33,767 nucleotides of DNA from Caloramator fervidus (lineage in GTDB: Bacteria > Bacillota > Clostridia > Clostridiales > Caloramatoraceae): assembly GCF_900108045.1 (NCBI RefSeq), contig NZ_FNUK01000019.1, positions 1 to 33,767 on the forward strand, written 5' to 3'. Positions 26,345-33,767 of the stretch are shown piece after piece. How positions within the stretch are numbered: position 1 is the stretch's first letter; each line of letters opens with the position of its first letter. The notes beneath the pieces are model-generated. The model did no database searches, had not been told where the DNA came from, and was given only the letters and a program-made list of their open reading frames with translations. The position numbers and the translations under genes are program-made.

Positions 26345-28318
26345 ATGGATAATAAATTTAAAAATTTTATTCCTAATGTGAAAGTATATTTGTTTATAAT
26401 AGCTTTACTTTTAGGGATATTGGCTTTTTATAATATCAACCTGTTATTTTTAGGGGTTGTTATATATTTTATCCTTCTTTATTATAATTTAAGAAGTTCA
26501 GAAATTAAGAAAAATGAGTTTTTTAAATTTATAGAGGATATTACAAGCAACATAGATTCTGCAGGAAGAAATACTTTATCTAAGATACCTATTCCCCTTG
26601 TCATAGCAGATAGCGAAGGAAAGATGATTTGGGCTAATAACTTTTTTTTAGAAAATGTTTATAAAAGTCCCTATGGAAAAAACATAAATATGATAATAAG
26701 TGATATTGATTTGAACAAAGTTTTAGAAAAAAATATAAGTAAAATGAATAAAGTGGCTGTTGGAGAAGAAGTTTATGATGTTTTAATAAACATAATTCGG
26801 TCAAAGTCTGGTAAAAATGTATATATTTTTTACTTCATAAATAAAACCAATTATTATGAGCTTTGTGATAATTATAACAATAAAAAAATGGTTGTTGCAT
26901 TGATTGAAGTAGATAATTATGATGAAGTAGTAAAAAGCATAGATGATATAAACAGGCCTATATTAATAGCTGAGATAGATAAAAAAATAAATTCTTTTGC
27001 AAATAGCTTAAATGCTTTTGTAAGGAAATATGATGTAAATAAATACGTTGCTGTTTTTGAGCAGCAACATATAAACAAACTTATGGAGGAAAAATTTTCT
27101 ATATTAGATGAAGTAAGGGAGATTTATTTTGGAAACAAAATACCTGCCACTTTAAGCATTGGAATAGGAATGAATGCCGAAAACCCTTATAAGATACATC
27201 AATATGCTGTAGCTGCAAAGGATCTTGCACTAGGAAGAGGTGGAGATCAGGCTGTAATAAAAGATGGAGAAAGATTTTTGTTTTTTGGAGGTAAAAGCAA
27301 AGAGGTTGAAAAAAGGACAAAAGTTAAAGCTAGGGTTATTGCTCATGCAATATCTGAGCTTATAAATCAAAGCAGTCAAGTTTTAATAATGGGTCATGAA
27401 ACTCCAGATCTTGACAGTATAGGCTCAGCCCTTGGGGTATATAGGGGATGCAAGCAAAAAGGAAAAACTGCCTATATTGTTCTAAATAAGGTAAATAAAT
27501 CTATTGAAAAATTGATGAACAAAATTAATAATAAAGAGTATGAAGGAGTTTTTATAAATAACGAAACGGCAAACATTATTGCAAACGATAAGACTTTACT
27601 TATTATAGTGGATGTTCATAGAAAAAACTTCCTTGAAAATCCAGAGCTTTTGCATAAAGTAGGTAATGTAGTTATAATAGATCACCATAGAAAAAGTGCA
27701 GATTTTATAGACAATGCAGTTATAACCTATATAGAGCCTTATGCATCTTCTACTGCAGAGCTTGTTACAGAGATTTTACAGTATATGAATGAAAGGGTTG
27801 AACTTACAAAGGAAGAAGCAGAAGCTTTGATGGCAGGCATATATGTTGATACTAAAAACTTTACTTTTAAGACAGGTTCAAGGACCTTTGAGGCTGCTTC
27901 TTTTTTAAGGAGAATGGGAGCAGATCTTATAGAGGTCAAAAAGCTTTTTGCAGATGATTTTAAAACCTTTATAGAGAGAATGGAGCTTATAAAAAGCGCA
28001 GAGATAAAAAACGGTATTGCAATAGCCGTTTATAGGCAACCTATTGATAACTTTTTGATAGTTCCTCAAGCTGCAGATGACCTTTTAAAAATAGATGGAG
28101 TGGAAGCTTCTTTTGTCCTTGCAAGGGTTGAAAATGAAGTAATAATAAGCGGAAGATCTTTAGGGGATATTAATGTTCAAGTTATTTTAGAAAGCATCGG
28201 TGGTGGAGGACATATGACCATAGCCGGTGCAAAACTTTCAGGCGTTAACGTTGATGAGGCTAAAAATCTTTTAGAAGAAGCAATAAAAAATTATATTAAG
28301 GAGAGTGACAGAAGATGA
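26345..28318 (+). CDS. gdpP: Cyclic-di-AMP phosphodiesterase GdpP
   Basis: GdpP (YybT) hydrolyses c-di-AMP to pApA and sets its level, affecting osmotic balance and wall stress. The 657-residue protein has two N-terminal membrane helices (about 14-47), a PAS-like domain (about 80-165) and a degenerate GGDEF domain with GRGGDQAV (about 298-304) in place of a working active site. The DHH/DHHA1 phosphodiesterase follows, with [13 protein letters not shown] (H351, D355, D357), IVDVHR, IDHHRK (446-448) and the C-terminal GGGGH. The ATG has TGGAGGG upstream. Its end overlaps rplI by 4 nt (ATGA), indicating coupling. Confidence 0.96.
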   Translation: MDNKFKNFIPNVKVYLFIIALLLGILAFYNINLLFLGVVIYFILLYYNLRSSEIKKNEFFKFIEDITSNIDSAGRNTLSKIPIPLVIADSEGKMIWANNFFLENVYKSPYGKNINMIISDIDLNKVLEKNISKMNKVAVGEEVYDVLINIIRSKSGKNVYIFYFINKTNYYELCDNYNNKKMVVALIEVDNYDEVVKSIDDINRPILIAEIDKKINSFANSLNAFVRKYDVNKYVAVFEQQHINKLMEEKFSILDEVREIYFGNKIPATLSIGIGMNAENPYKIHQYAVAAKDLALGRGGDQAVIKDGERFLFFGGKSKEVEKRTKVKARVIAHAISELINQSSQVLIMGHETPDLDSIGSALGVYRGCKQKGKTAYIVLNKVNKSIEKLMNKINNKEYEGVFINNETANIIANDKTLLIIVDVHRKNFLENPELLHKVGNVVIIDHHRKSADFIDNAVITYIEPYASSTAELVTEILQYMNERVELTKEEAEALMAGIYVDTKNFTFKTGSRTFEAASFLRRMGADLIEVKKLFADDFKTFIERMELIKSAEIKNGIAIAVYRQPIDNFLIVPQAADDLLKIDGVEASFVLARVENEVIISGRSLGDINVQVILESIGGGGHMTIAGAKLSGVNVDEAKNLLEEAIKNYIKESDRR

Positions 28319-28761
28319 AGGTAATACTTCAAGCAGATATTAAAGGTGTAGGAAAAAAAGGAGATGTAATAAACGTATCAGATGGTTATGCAAGAAACTA
28401 TCTTTTCCCAAAAAAATTAGCCGTTGAAGCAAATGAAGCTAATTTAAAAATTCTTGAAGTACAAAAAGCTAAAGAAGAAAAAAGAAAACAAGAAGAACTT
28501 CAAAGGGCAAAGGAAATAGCAAAGAAAATTTCTGAAATATCGGTTGAAGTTTTTGTAAAAGCAGGGGAAAATGGTAAAATATTTGGTTCAATTACTTCAA
28601 AGGATATAGCAGAGGCTCTTAAAAAGCAGCACGGAATTGATATAGATAAGAAAAAAATAGAACTTGATGAAGCTATTAAAATGATAGGAGTATATAATGT
28701 TGAAATAAAGGTATATCCTGATGTTACAGCAAAACTTAAAGTTAACATCAAGGCAAAGTAG
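28315..28761 (+). CDS. rplI: 50S ribosomal protein L9
   Basis: The 148-residue L9 starts [36 protein letters not shown], the conserved N-terminal rRNA-binding domain. A long helix rich in Lys, Glu and Arg follows (about 45-75), then the C-terminal domain [26 protein letters not shown]9 binds 23S rRNA near L1. The ATG overlaps the gdpP stop and has GGAGAG a few bases upstream. It is the usual neighbour of gdpP and dnaB in Firmicutes. Confidence 0.98.
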   Translation: MKVILQADIKGVGKKGDVINVSDGYARNYLFPKKLAVEANEANLKILEVQKAKEEKRKQEELQRAKEIAKKISEISVEVFVKAGENGKIFGSITSKDIAEALKKQHGIDIDKKKIELDEAIKMIGVYNVEIKVYPDVTAKLKVNIKAK

Positions 28762-28775
28762 AAAGGAAGATTTAA

Positions 28776-30635
28776 GTGAAAAACAATATAGCTAAAGATG
28801 TAAAAGAGCTTTTTAAGGGACAATATGAAAATCTAAAGGCAAAGGTTGATGCATTAATTACTAAACTTTATGATTTATATGGAGTTGAAAATATAAATTC
28901 TATTTTAAAAGAAGAAAATCTTTTGGATTCTTTATATTCTACGGATTTAAACGAAAAAATTTATGTTTTACAAAAGATTTTGCTAGATAAGGATGATTTT
29001 ATAGACAATCCTTTGGATACTATAAGCCAATTAGAGGATAGAATAGCTTATATAGTTGCAAGAAGAAAAGTTGAGCTTGAACTTGAAAAAAAAGTAGATG
29101 AAATAATTGAAAGGAATAACGAGAGATTTATAGATGAAATAAAGTTAAATATAATAAAAAAACAAAGAGGCCCAGAAAATAGCAAGACCTTAAAAAAATT
29201 AGAAGAGCTTCAAAGACTTGATAATATAAAGCTTTCAAAAACTATAATGGAGGTTTTAAGGCCTTCTTCAGTAAGAGAAATTGTTGGACAAGAAAGAGCT
29301 ATAAAGGCTATATTATCAAAGCTTGCTTCCCCATATCCTCAACATATTATACTTTATGGTCCTCCAGGGGTTGGTAAAACCACTACAGCAAGGCTTGCTT
29401 TTGAAATAGCCAAAATGTTAAAATCAACGCCTTTTAAGGAAGATGCTCCTTTTATAGAAGTAGATGGGACAACCCTAAGGTGGGACCCAAGGGAAATTAC
29501 AAATCCTCTTTTAGGTTCTGTTCATGATCCTATATATCAAGGAAGCAAGAGGGATTTTGCAGAAAGTGGAATCCCAGAGCCAAAGCTTGGTCTTGTTACA
29601 AAAGCCCATGGAGGAATCCTTTTTATAGATGAAATAGGAGAGATGGACCCTATACTTCAAAATAAACTCCTTAAAGTTTTAGAGGACAAGAGGGTTGAAT
29701 TTTCATCCTCCTATTATGACCCTGATGATGAGAATGTTCCAGCATATATAAAGAAAATTTTTGAAGAGGGAGCACCTGCTGATTTTATTTTGATTGGGGC
29801 AACTACAAGAAGTCCTGAGGAAATTAACCCTGCTTTAAGATCAAGGTGTGCAGAGGTATATTTTGAGCCCCTTTCAAGAAAAGATATACAAAATATTGTT
29901 ATAAACGCTGCTAAAAAGTTAAAAATTAAAATGGATGATGAAATTCCAAGTATAATAAGCCAGTATACCATAGAAGGAAGAAAGGCTGTTAATATACTAG
30001 CAGATGCATATGGGTATGCTTTTTATAAAAGAAGAAGAAAGAGAGTTTTTATAAAAAAAGAAGATATTTTAGAAGTTATAAATCTTTCAAAAATGGTTCC
30101 TTATTATAAGAATTACGCAAAAGATGAAGGGGAAGTTGGAAAGGTATTTGGACTTGCCGTATTAGGATTTTTAGGAAGCATATTGGAAATAGAGGCGGTT
30201 GCTTTTGAAAAGGAAGGTGGAAGCGTAAGGTTTAATGATACGGCAGGAACTATGGCAAAGGATTCTGTATTTAATGCAGCTTCAGTTATAAGAAAGATTA
30301 CAGGAATAGATATTTCAAATTATGATATTCATGTAAACATAGTAGGTGGCGGAAATGTGGATGGTCCTTCAGCAGGTGCAGCTATTACTGTGGCAATATT
30401 AAGCGCCATAACAGGAAAGAAAGTAAGGCAAGATACGGCTATTACCGGGGAAATATCTTTGCTGGGTGATATAAAACCTGTAGGTGGAATAAATGAAAAA
30501 ATTTATGGTGCAATGCAGGCAGGAATGAAAAGGGTTATAATTCCAAAGGAAAATTTAGAGGAAGTTTATAAGGATTATGATATTGAGATAATCCCTGTAT
30601 CAAGCATAGAAGAAGTTATAGAGGCTATTTTCTAG
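28776..30635 (+). CDS. lonC: LonC-type ATP-dependent protease (Lon family, endospore-former type)
   Basis: The 619-residue protein has a charged, probably coiled-coil N-terminal part (about 1-150) in place of the LonA substrate domain. The AAA+ module follows with Walker A GPPGVGKT (195-202), ILFIDEIGEM (Walker B) and arginine-bearing NPALRSRCAEVYF. The Lon protease domain has the catalytic dyad Ser532 in DGPSAGAA and Lys575, 43 residues apart as in LonA. Both ATPase and protease residues look intact. No membrane segment as in LonB is seen. The GTG start has AAAGGAAG 7 bases upstream. It sits between rplI and dnaB, where a separate Lon gene is found in many clostridia but not in B. subtilis. 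Confidence 0.88.
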   Translation: MKNNIAKDVKELFKGQYENLKAKVDALITKLYDLYGVENINSILKEENLLDSLYSTDLNEKIYVLQKILLDKDDFIDNPLDTISQLEDRIAYIVARRKVELELEKKVDEIIERNNERFIDEIKLNIIKKQRGPENSKTLKKLEELQRLDNIKLSKTIMEVLRPSSVREIVGQERAIKAILSKLASPYPQHIILYGPPGVGKTTTARLAFEIAKMLKSTPFKEDAPFIEVDGTTLRWDPREITNPLLGSVHDPIYQGSKRDFAESGIPEPKLGLVTKAHGGILFIDEIGEMDPILQNKLLKVLEDKRVEFSSSYYDPDDENVPAYIKKIFEEGAPADFILIGATTRSPEEINPALRSRCAEVYFEPLSRKDIQNIVINAAKKLKIKMDDEIPSIISQYTIEGRKAVNILADAYGYAFYKRRRKRVFIKKEDILEVINLSKMVPYYKNYAKDEGEVGKVFGLAVLGFLGSILEIEAVAFEKEGGSVRFNDTAGTMAKDSVFNAASVIRKITGIDISNYDIHVNIVGGGNVDGPSAGAAITVAILSAITGKKVRQDTAITGEISLLGDIKPVGGINEKIYGAMQAGMKRVIIPKENLEEVYKDYDIEIIPVSSIEEVIEAIF

Positions 30636-30646
30636 GAGGCGATTAA

Positions 30647-31978
30647 ATGGATAAATTAAGGGTTCCTCCGCATAATATAGAAGCTGAACAGTCGGTTTTA
30701 GGTTCCATGCTTCTTGATAAAGATGCTATAGCTGAAGTTACAGAGATATTAAAGGGAGATGAATTTTATAAGGAATCCCATAAAATTTTATTTGATACAA
30801 TAGTTGAAATATATGAAAAGGACGAACCTGTTGATACTATAACAGTAATAGACCTTTTAAAGAGCAGAAATCTTTTAGAGGCTGTAGGCGGGGTAAGTTA
30901 TATATCAACAATAGTTACTGCTGTGCCTACTGTAGCTAATGCAAAGCATTATGCAAAAATTGTTAAGGAGAAGGCTCTTTTAAGAAGGTTAATAGCTGCA
31001 TCTAATGAGATAATGGAAAAATGTTATCAAGAACCAGATGATGTTGAAGAGGTTTTAAGTTTAGCTGAAAAGTCTATCTTTGATATTTCGCAAAACAAAG
31101 CCGATACGGATTTTGAGCCGATATCAGATATTATAGCAAGAAGCTTTGATACTATAGAGCATTTATCTAAAACAAAAGGGGATATAACGGGAATACCTTC
31201 AGGATTTATAGATCTTGATAGAAAAACGTCCGGCTTTCAAAAAGGAGATTTCATATTGGTTGCAGCAAGGCCTTCTATGGGAAAAACAGCCTTTGTTTTA
31301 AACATAGCTTTACATGCTGCTTTAAGGGCTAAAAAAAGCGTTGCCATATTTTCCCTTGAAATGTCAAAGGAACAGCTAGCCTATAGAATGCTTTGTTCAG
31401 AGGCAAACATAGACATGCTTAAATTAAGAACAGGCGATCTTGATGAAGAGGATTGGTTTAGGCTTGCAAGGGCAGCCAATCCAATGGCCCAATCAAAAAT
31501 ATTTATAGATGATACTCCTGGAATTTCAGTAAACGAAATGAGGTCTAAGTGTAGAAGGCTTAAAATAGAAAAGGGGTTAGATCTTATAATAGTTGACTAT
31601 CTTCAGCTTATGTCAGGTAGTAGAAGAAGCGAAAATAGACAACAGGAGGTTTCTGAAATCTCAAGATCTTTAAAGGCTCTTGCAAAGGAGATGGATGCCC
31701 CTGTTATTGCTTTATCTCAGCTTAGTCGTGCTCCAGAGGCAAGATCAGACCACAGGCCAATGCTTTCTGACCTTAGAGAATCAGGTTCCATTGAGCAGGA
31801 TGCAGATCTTGTAATGTTTTTATATAGAGATGAGTATTACCATAAAGACACAGACAAGAAGAATATAGCAGAAGTTATAATAGCAAAACAAAGAAATGGT
31901 CCAACGGGAACCGTTGAACTTGTATGGCTTGGTCAATATACAAAATTTGCAAATCTTGATAGATACCACAATGCCTAA
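30647..31978 (+). CDS. dnaB: Replicative DNA helicase DnaB (DnaC of B. subtilis)
   Basis: DnaB is the hexameric 5'-3' helicase that opens the fork and recruits primase. The 443-residue protein starts with the N-terminal domain PPHNIEAEQSVLGSMLLD and has a RecA-like motor domain with Walker A ARPSMGKT (207-214), DLIIVDYLQLMSG (Walker B), and SQLSRAPEAR plus LSDLRESGSIEQDADLV. No intein interrupts it. The ATG follows a strong TAGGAGG. It ends the gdpP-rplI-lonC-dnaB group; a consensus promoter for ctc begins 16 bp downstream. Confidence 0.98.
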   Translation: MDKLRVPPHNIEAEQSVLGSMLLDKDAIAEVTEILKGDEFYKESHKILFDTIVEIYEKDEPVDTITVIDLLKSRNLLEAVGGVSYISTIVTAVPTVANAKHYAKIVKEKALLRRLIAASNEIMEKCYQEPDDVEEVLSLAEKSIFDISQNKADTDFEPISDIIARSFDTIEHLSKTKGDITGIPSGFIDLDRKTSGFQKGDFILVAARPSMGKTAFVLNIALHAALRAKKSVAIFSLEMSKEQLAYRMLCSEANIDMLKLRTGDLDEEDWFRLARAANPMAQSKIFIDDTPGISVNEMRSKCRRLKIEKGLDLIIVDYLQLMSGSRRSENRQQEVSEISRSLKALAKEMDAPVIALSQLSRAPEARSDHRPMLSDLRESGSIEQDADLVMFLYRDEYYHKDTDKKNIAEVIIAKQRNGPTGTVELVWLGQYTKFANLDRYHNA

Positions 31979-31993
31979 AAATGGAAAAGAAAC

Positions 31994-32021
31994 TTGACAT
32001 GAGTTTTTTAAAGTTTATAAT
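31994..32021 (+). promoter_or_regulatory. ctc promoter (consensus sigma-A)
   Basis: TTGACA (31994-31999), a 16-bp spacer and a perfect TATAAT (32016-32021). It lies about 80 bp upstream of the ctc start, leaving a leader that contains a large palindrome. Confidence 0.85.
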
Positions 32022-32060
32022 TAAAATTGTTAGGATTTTCAATAAATAAACTTTACCTTT

Positions 32061-32086
32061 ATGTATTTCTAAATTTAGAAATACAT
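32061..32086. repeat. 26-bp perfect palindrome in the ctc leader
   Basis: The half-site ATGTATTTCTAAA is followed directly by its exact inverse complement, with no spacer. It ends 1 nt before the GGAGG ribosome site of ctc. No T-run follows, so it is not a terminator; an operator or a translation-affecting stem are the options. Confidence 0.75.
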
Positions 32087-32100
32087 TGGAGGTGAGGTTT

Positions 32101-32661
32101 ATGAATCAAGTGCTTGCACTTGAGAGAATTGAAAATCCTAATACAGTAAGAAAAAGTGGATATACTCCTGCTGTAGTTTATGGAAAGGGAATAGAAAATC
32201 CTCAAAAGATTAAGATTTTAAAGAAGGATTTATTAAAACTTTTAAGAAACAACAGTAAACATTCTAAGGTATATTTAGATTATAATAACAGCAGGTATTT
32301 TTGCATAATTAAAGATATTCAGTTTGATTATTTAAATAAGGATATTCTTCACGTTGAGTTCCAAGCAGTTCATGAAGATGAAGAGGTTAAGGTTTCTGTT
32401 CCTCTTGTATATGAAGGAGAGCAGCTTTTAGAATCAAAGGGATTTATCTTAGAAGTTTATGTTTCAGAAGTTGAATTAGAAGGAAAATTAAAGGATTTGC
32501 CAGATGTTATAAAAATTGATGTTAAGGATAAAAAGTTAGGGGATAAGATAACTGTAGAAGATTTAAAATTAAAGGAAGGAATAAAGGTATTAGATGATAA
32601 AGATAAGGTTTTAGCTGTAATATCTGAAGCTGAAACATCAGAGGAAGAGCTAGCAAGTTAG
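32101..32661 (+). CDS. ctc: 50S ribosomal protein L25/general stress protein Ctc
   Basis: The 186-residue protein has an N-terminal L25 domain (about 1-90, RKSGYTPAVVYGKGIENP, HVEFQAV) that binds 5S rRNA and a C-terminal TL5-type beta domain (about 95-180, KVSVPLVYEGE, LPDVIKIDVKDKKLGDKI), ending in an acidic tail. This is the Ctc/TL5 two-domain form. The ATG at 32101 is 8 bases after GGAGG; an in-frame ATG at 32086 lies before the ribosome site. It has its own promoter, and its TAG stop shares its last base with the tRNA-Thr gene, so the two must be co-transcribed. Confidence 0.95.
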   Translation: MNQVLALERIENPNTVRKSGYTPAVVYGKGIENPQKIKILKKDLLKLLRNNSKHSKVYLDYNNSRYFCIIKDIQFDYLNKDILHVEFQAVHEDEEVKVSVPLVYEGEQLLESKGFILEVYVSEVELEGKLKDLPDVIKIDVKDKKLGDKITVEDLKLKEGIKVLDDKDKVLAVISEAETSEEELAS

Positions 32662-32735
32662 CTCCATTAGCTCAGCGGTAGAGCAGCTGATTCGTAATCA
32701 GCAGGCCGTCGGTTCGAATCCGACATGGAGCTCCA
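32661..32735 (+). tRNA. tRNA-Thr (anticodon CGT)
   Basis: A 75-nt cloverleaf with acceptor GCTCCAT/ATGGAGC, D-arm TAGCTCAGCGGTAGAGCA, anticodon arm GCTGA-TTCGTAA-TCAGC and T-arm GTCGG-TTCGAAT-CCGAC, and an encoded CCA end after discriminator T. The anticodon CGT reads ACG threonine codons. The first base is also the last base of the ctc stop codon, so the 5' end must be cut out of the ctc mRNA by RNase P. Confidence 0.96.
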
Positions 32736-32742
32736 AGCTTAT

Positions 32743-32773
32743 AAAGTGGGCGTTTAAAACGCCCACTTTTTTT
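32743..32773 (+). terminator. ctc/tRNA-Thr terminator
   Basis: A 12-bp perfect stem AAAGTGGGCGTT/AACGCCCACTTT with loop TAA is followed by a T-run. It lies 7 nt after the tRNA CCA end and closes the ctc-tRNA transcript. Confidence 0.93.
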
Positions 32774-32817
32774 GTTGTTAAAGACATTGGTATTATTTAC
32801 AAAAAGTTTTAAAATAC

Positions 32818-32845
32818 TTGAAAAATTTTTAAAATTTTATATAAT
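32818..32845 (+). promoter_or_regulatory. Chemoreceptor gene promoter
   Basis: TTGAAA (32818-32823), a 16-bp spacer and a perfect TATAAT (32840-32845), 29 bp before the chemoreceptor ATG. It looks like sigma-A rather than the sigma-D type often used for motility genes. Confidence 0.65.
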
Positions 32846-32874
32846 TAAATTAAACTTAACAAGGAGGGAACCTT

Positions 32875-33767
32875 ATGAAGCAGAAGATGAACAAGCTATT
32901 GTTGAGGCAAAAGTTGGTAATAATCTTCATGTTAATTGCTGTAATTCCTGCTATTATAACCACCACTATTTCTTTATATAATAGCAAAAAATTAGTAGAA
33001 GCTAAGGTTTTTAATTTAACAAAACAGATAGCGGATGAAAAAATAGCTTTTATTGATTCCTTTGTTGAAAAGATATCCTATGAAGTAAATTCGATAACCA
33101 CAAATTCAGGAGTTTTAAATAAAGATAATAATACGATTAATAGTATTTTAAAGAATATTAAAGATGCAAACCCTAATGTATTGTTGATTTATATTGGAGA
33201 TAGCAATAAAAGGATGAACATATATCCTAAAATTGAGCTTCCAAGCGACTTTGACCCAACTACACGTCCTTGGTATCAAGATGCTATAAAGTCTTTTGGG
33301 AATATAGTAATAACAAAGCCCTATAAAGATGTTGCTACTAATAAAAATATAATAACAATTTCAAAGGCCTTTAGGCTTTTAGATGGTAGTGTGGCGGTAA
33401 TAGGCGTTGATGTAAGCATAGATACACTGATAAGCAACATAAACAAAACGCAAGTTGGACAAACAGGGTATGCGGCTTTAATTTTAGAAGATGGAACAAT
33501 AATTGCCCATCCTAATAAGGATATGCTGCTTGTAAACATAGCTGAAAAGTATGACTTTGGTAAAAAAATTATTGAAATGAAGGAAGGAAATTTAAAATAC
33601 ACAGATAAAGAAGAAAAAATATCAGGCTTTGCAAAATCAAAGCAAACAGGTTGGATAGCTATTGCAACGATGAATGAGAGGGAATATGGAAAGGAATTTG
33701 AAAAATCAATAATTCAAACAGTTATATTTTTAATTATAACCCTAGGAATAGTAGCATTACTTGCCCT
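32875..33767 (+). CDS. Methyl-accepting chemotaxis protein, N-terminal sensor part (cut by window end)
   Basis: An open frame starts at ATG after AAGGAGGG and runs to the last base of the window (297 codons, no stop). It encodes a membrane helix (about residues 14-38, LVIIFMLIAVIPAIITTTISLY), an extracellular double-Cache domain with the typical DPTTRPWYQDAI and VIGVDVSIDTLI motifs (about 40-270), and the start of a second helix (IIQTVIFLIITLGIVALLAL). This layout fits a dCache chemoreceptor; the HAMP and signalling domains would lie beyond the window, so a histidine kinase or diguanylate cyclase with the same sensor cannot be excluded. The ligand is unknown. Confidence 0.8.
   Translation, partial: MKQKMNKLLLRQKLVIIFMLIAVIPAIITTTISLYNSKKLVEAKVFNLTKQIADEKIAFIDSFVEKISYEVNSITTNSGVLNKDNNTINSILKNIKDANPNVLLIYIGDSNKRMNIYPKIELPSDFDPTTRPWYQDAIKSFGNIVITKPYKDVATNKNIITISKAFRLLDGSVAVIGVDVSIDTLISNINKTQVGQTGYAALILEDGTIIAHPNKDMLLVNIAEKYDFGKKIIEMKEGNLKYTDKEEKISGFAKSKQTGWIAIATMNEREYGKEFEKSIIQTVIFLIITLGIVALLA

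Noticed and set aside
28500-28823. Minus-strand open frame of 107 codons opposite rplI
   Set aside because: It is the antisense shadow of rplI and the start of lonC, hydrophobic because of the Lys/Glu-rich coding strand.
32772-32981. Plus-strand open frame of 69 codons before and over the chemoreceptor start
   Set aside because: It runs in another frame through the promoter and ribosome site of the chemoreceptor gene, whose own frame from 32875 is open to the window end with clear Cache-domain motifs.

Overview
This window is the chromosomal replication-origin region of a low-G+C, endospore-forming clostridium. Gene order from the 16S rRNA gene to dnaB closely follows the Bacillus subtilis/Clostridium origin. 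A spore-former is indicated by a YyaC-type (GPR-like) protein, a YtvI-like membrane protein, a LonC-type protease and a RemB regulator. The 5' end of the 16S gene looks much richer in G+C than the surrounding AT-rich DNA, which hints at a thermophile such as a Caloramator relative. That is an inference from a short rRNA fragment and general style, not a species call.

Layout. The left arm (1-9134) is all on the minus strand, pointing away from the origin: dnaA, dnaN, yaaA, recF, remB, gyrB, gyrA, then the start of an rRNA operon with its own strong promoter. Two DnaA-box clusters flank dnaA: 7543-7763 between dnaA and dnaN, and 9166-9486 between dnaA and rpmH. The dnaA-dnaN gap also holds a run of TAG/TAA triplets beside a perfect DnaA box and an AT-rich stretch, which is the layout of the B. 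subtilis unwinding element. From 9.5 kb the genes mostly run rightward: rpmH-rnpA-yidD-yidC-jag, then mnmE-mnmG-rsmG, then noc, parA, parB with one perfect parS site at the parB stop codon, and a DUF4446 gene.

A single GDT1/UPF0016 half-transporter gene sits on the minus strand between noc and parA. A minus-strand group (ytvI-yyaC-ykuS, 21245-19237) also runs against replication. Rightward genes resume with cvpA, yedF and a DUF3343 gene (a sulfur/selenium carrier-type pair), an MscS channel and a DUF951 gene. These are followed by rpsF-ssb-rpsR, then a MazG-like gene, yybS, gdpP, rplI, lonC and dnaB, then a ctc/L25 gene whose stop codon overlaps the first base of tRNA-Thr(CGT), and finally a chemoreceptor gene cut by the window end.

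The genes combine initiation and fork functions (DnaA, DnaN, DnaB, SSB, RecF, gyrase), origin segregation and division control (ParA/ParB/parS, Noc), translation and tRNA modification, membrane-protein insertion and c-di-AMP turnover. No phage, IS element or CRISPR array was seen. The less ordinary signals are regulatory: a dnaA terminator whose arms contain inverted DnaA boxes, two successive terminator hairpins that contain the next gene's Shine-Dalgarno sequence, a possible sigma-H promoter with a Spo0A-box-like site ahead of noc, and a 26-bp perfect palindrome before ctc.
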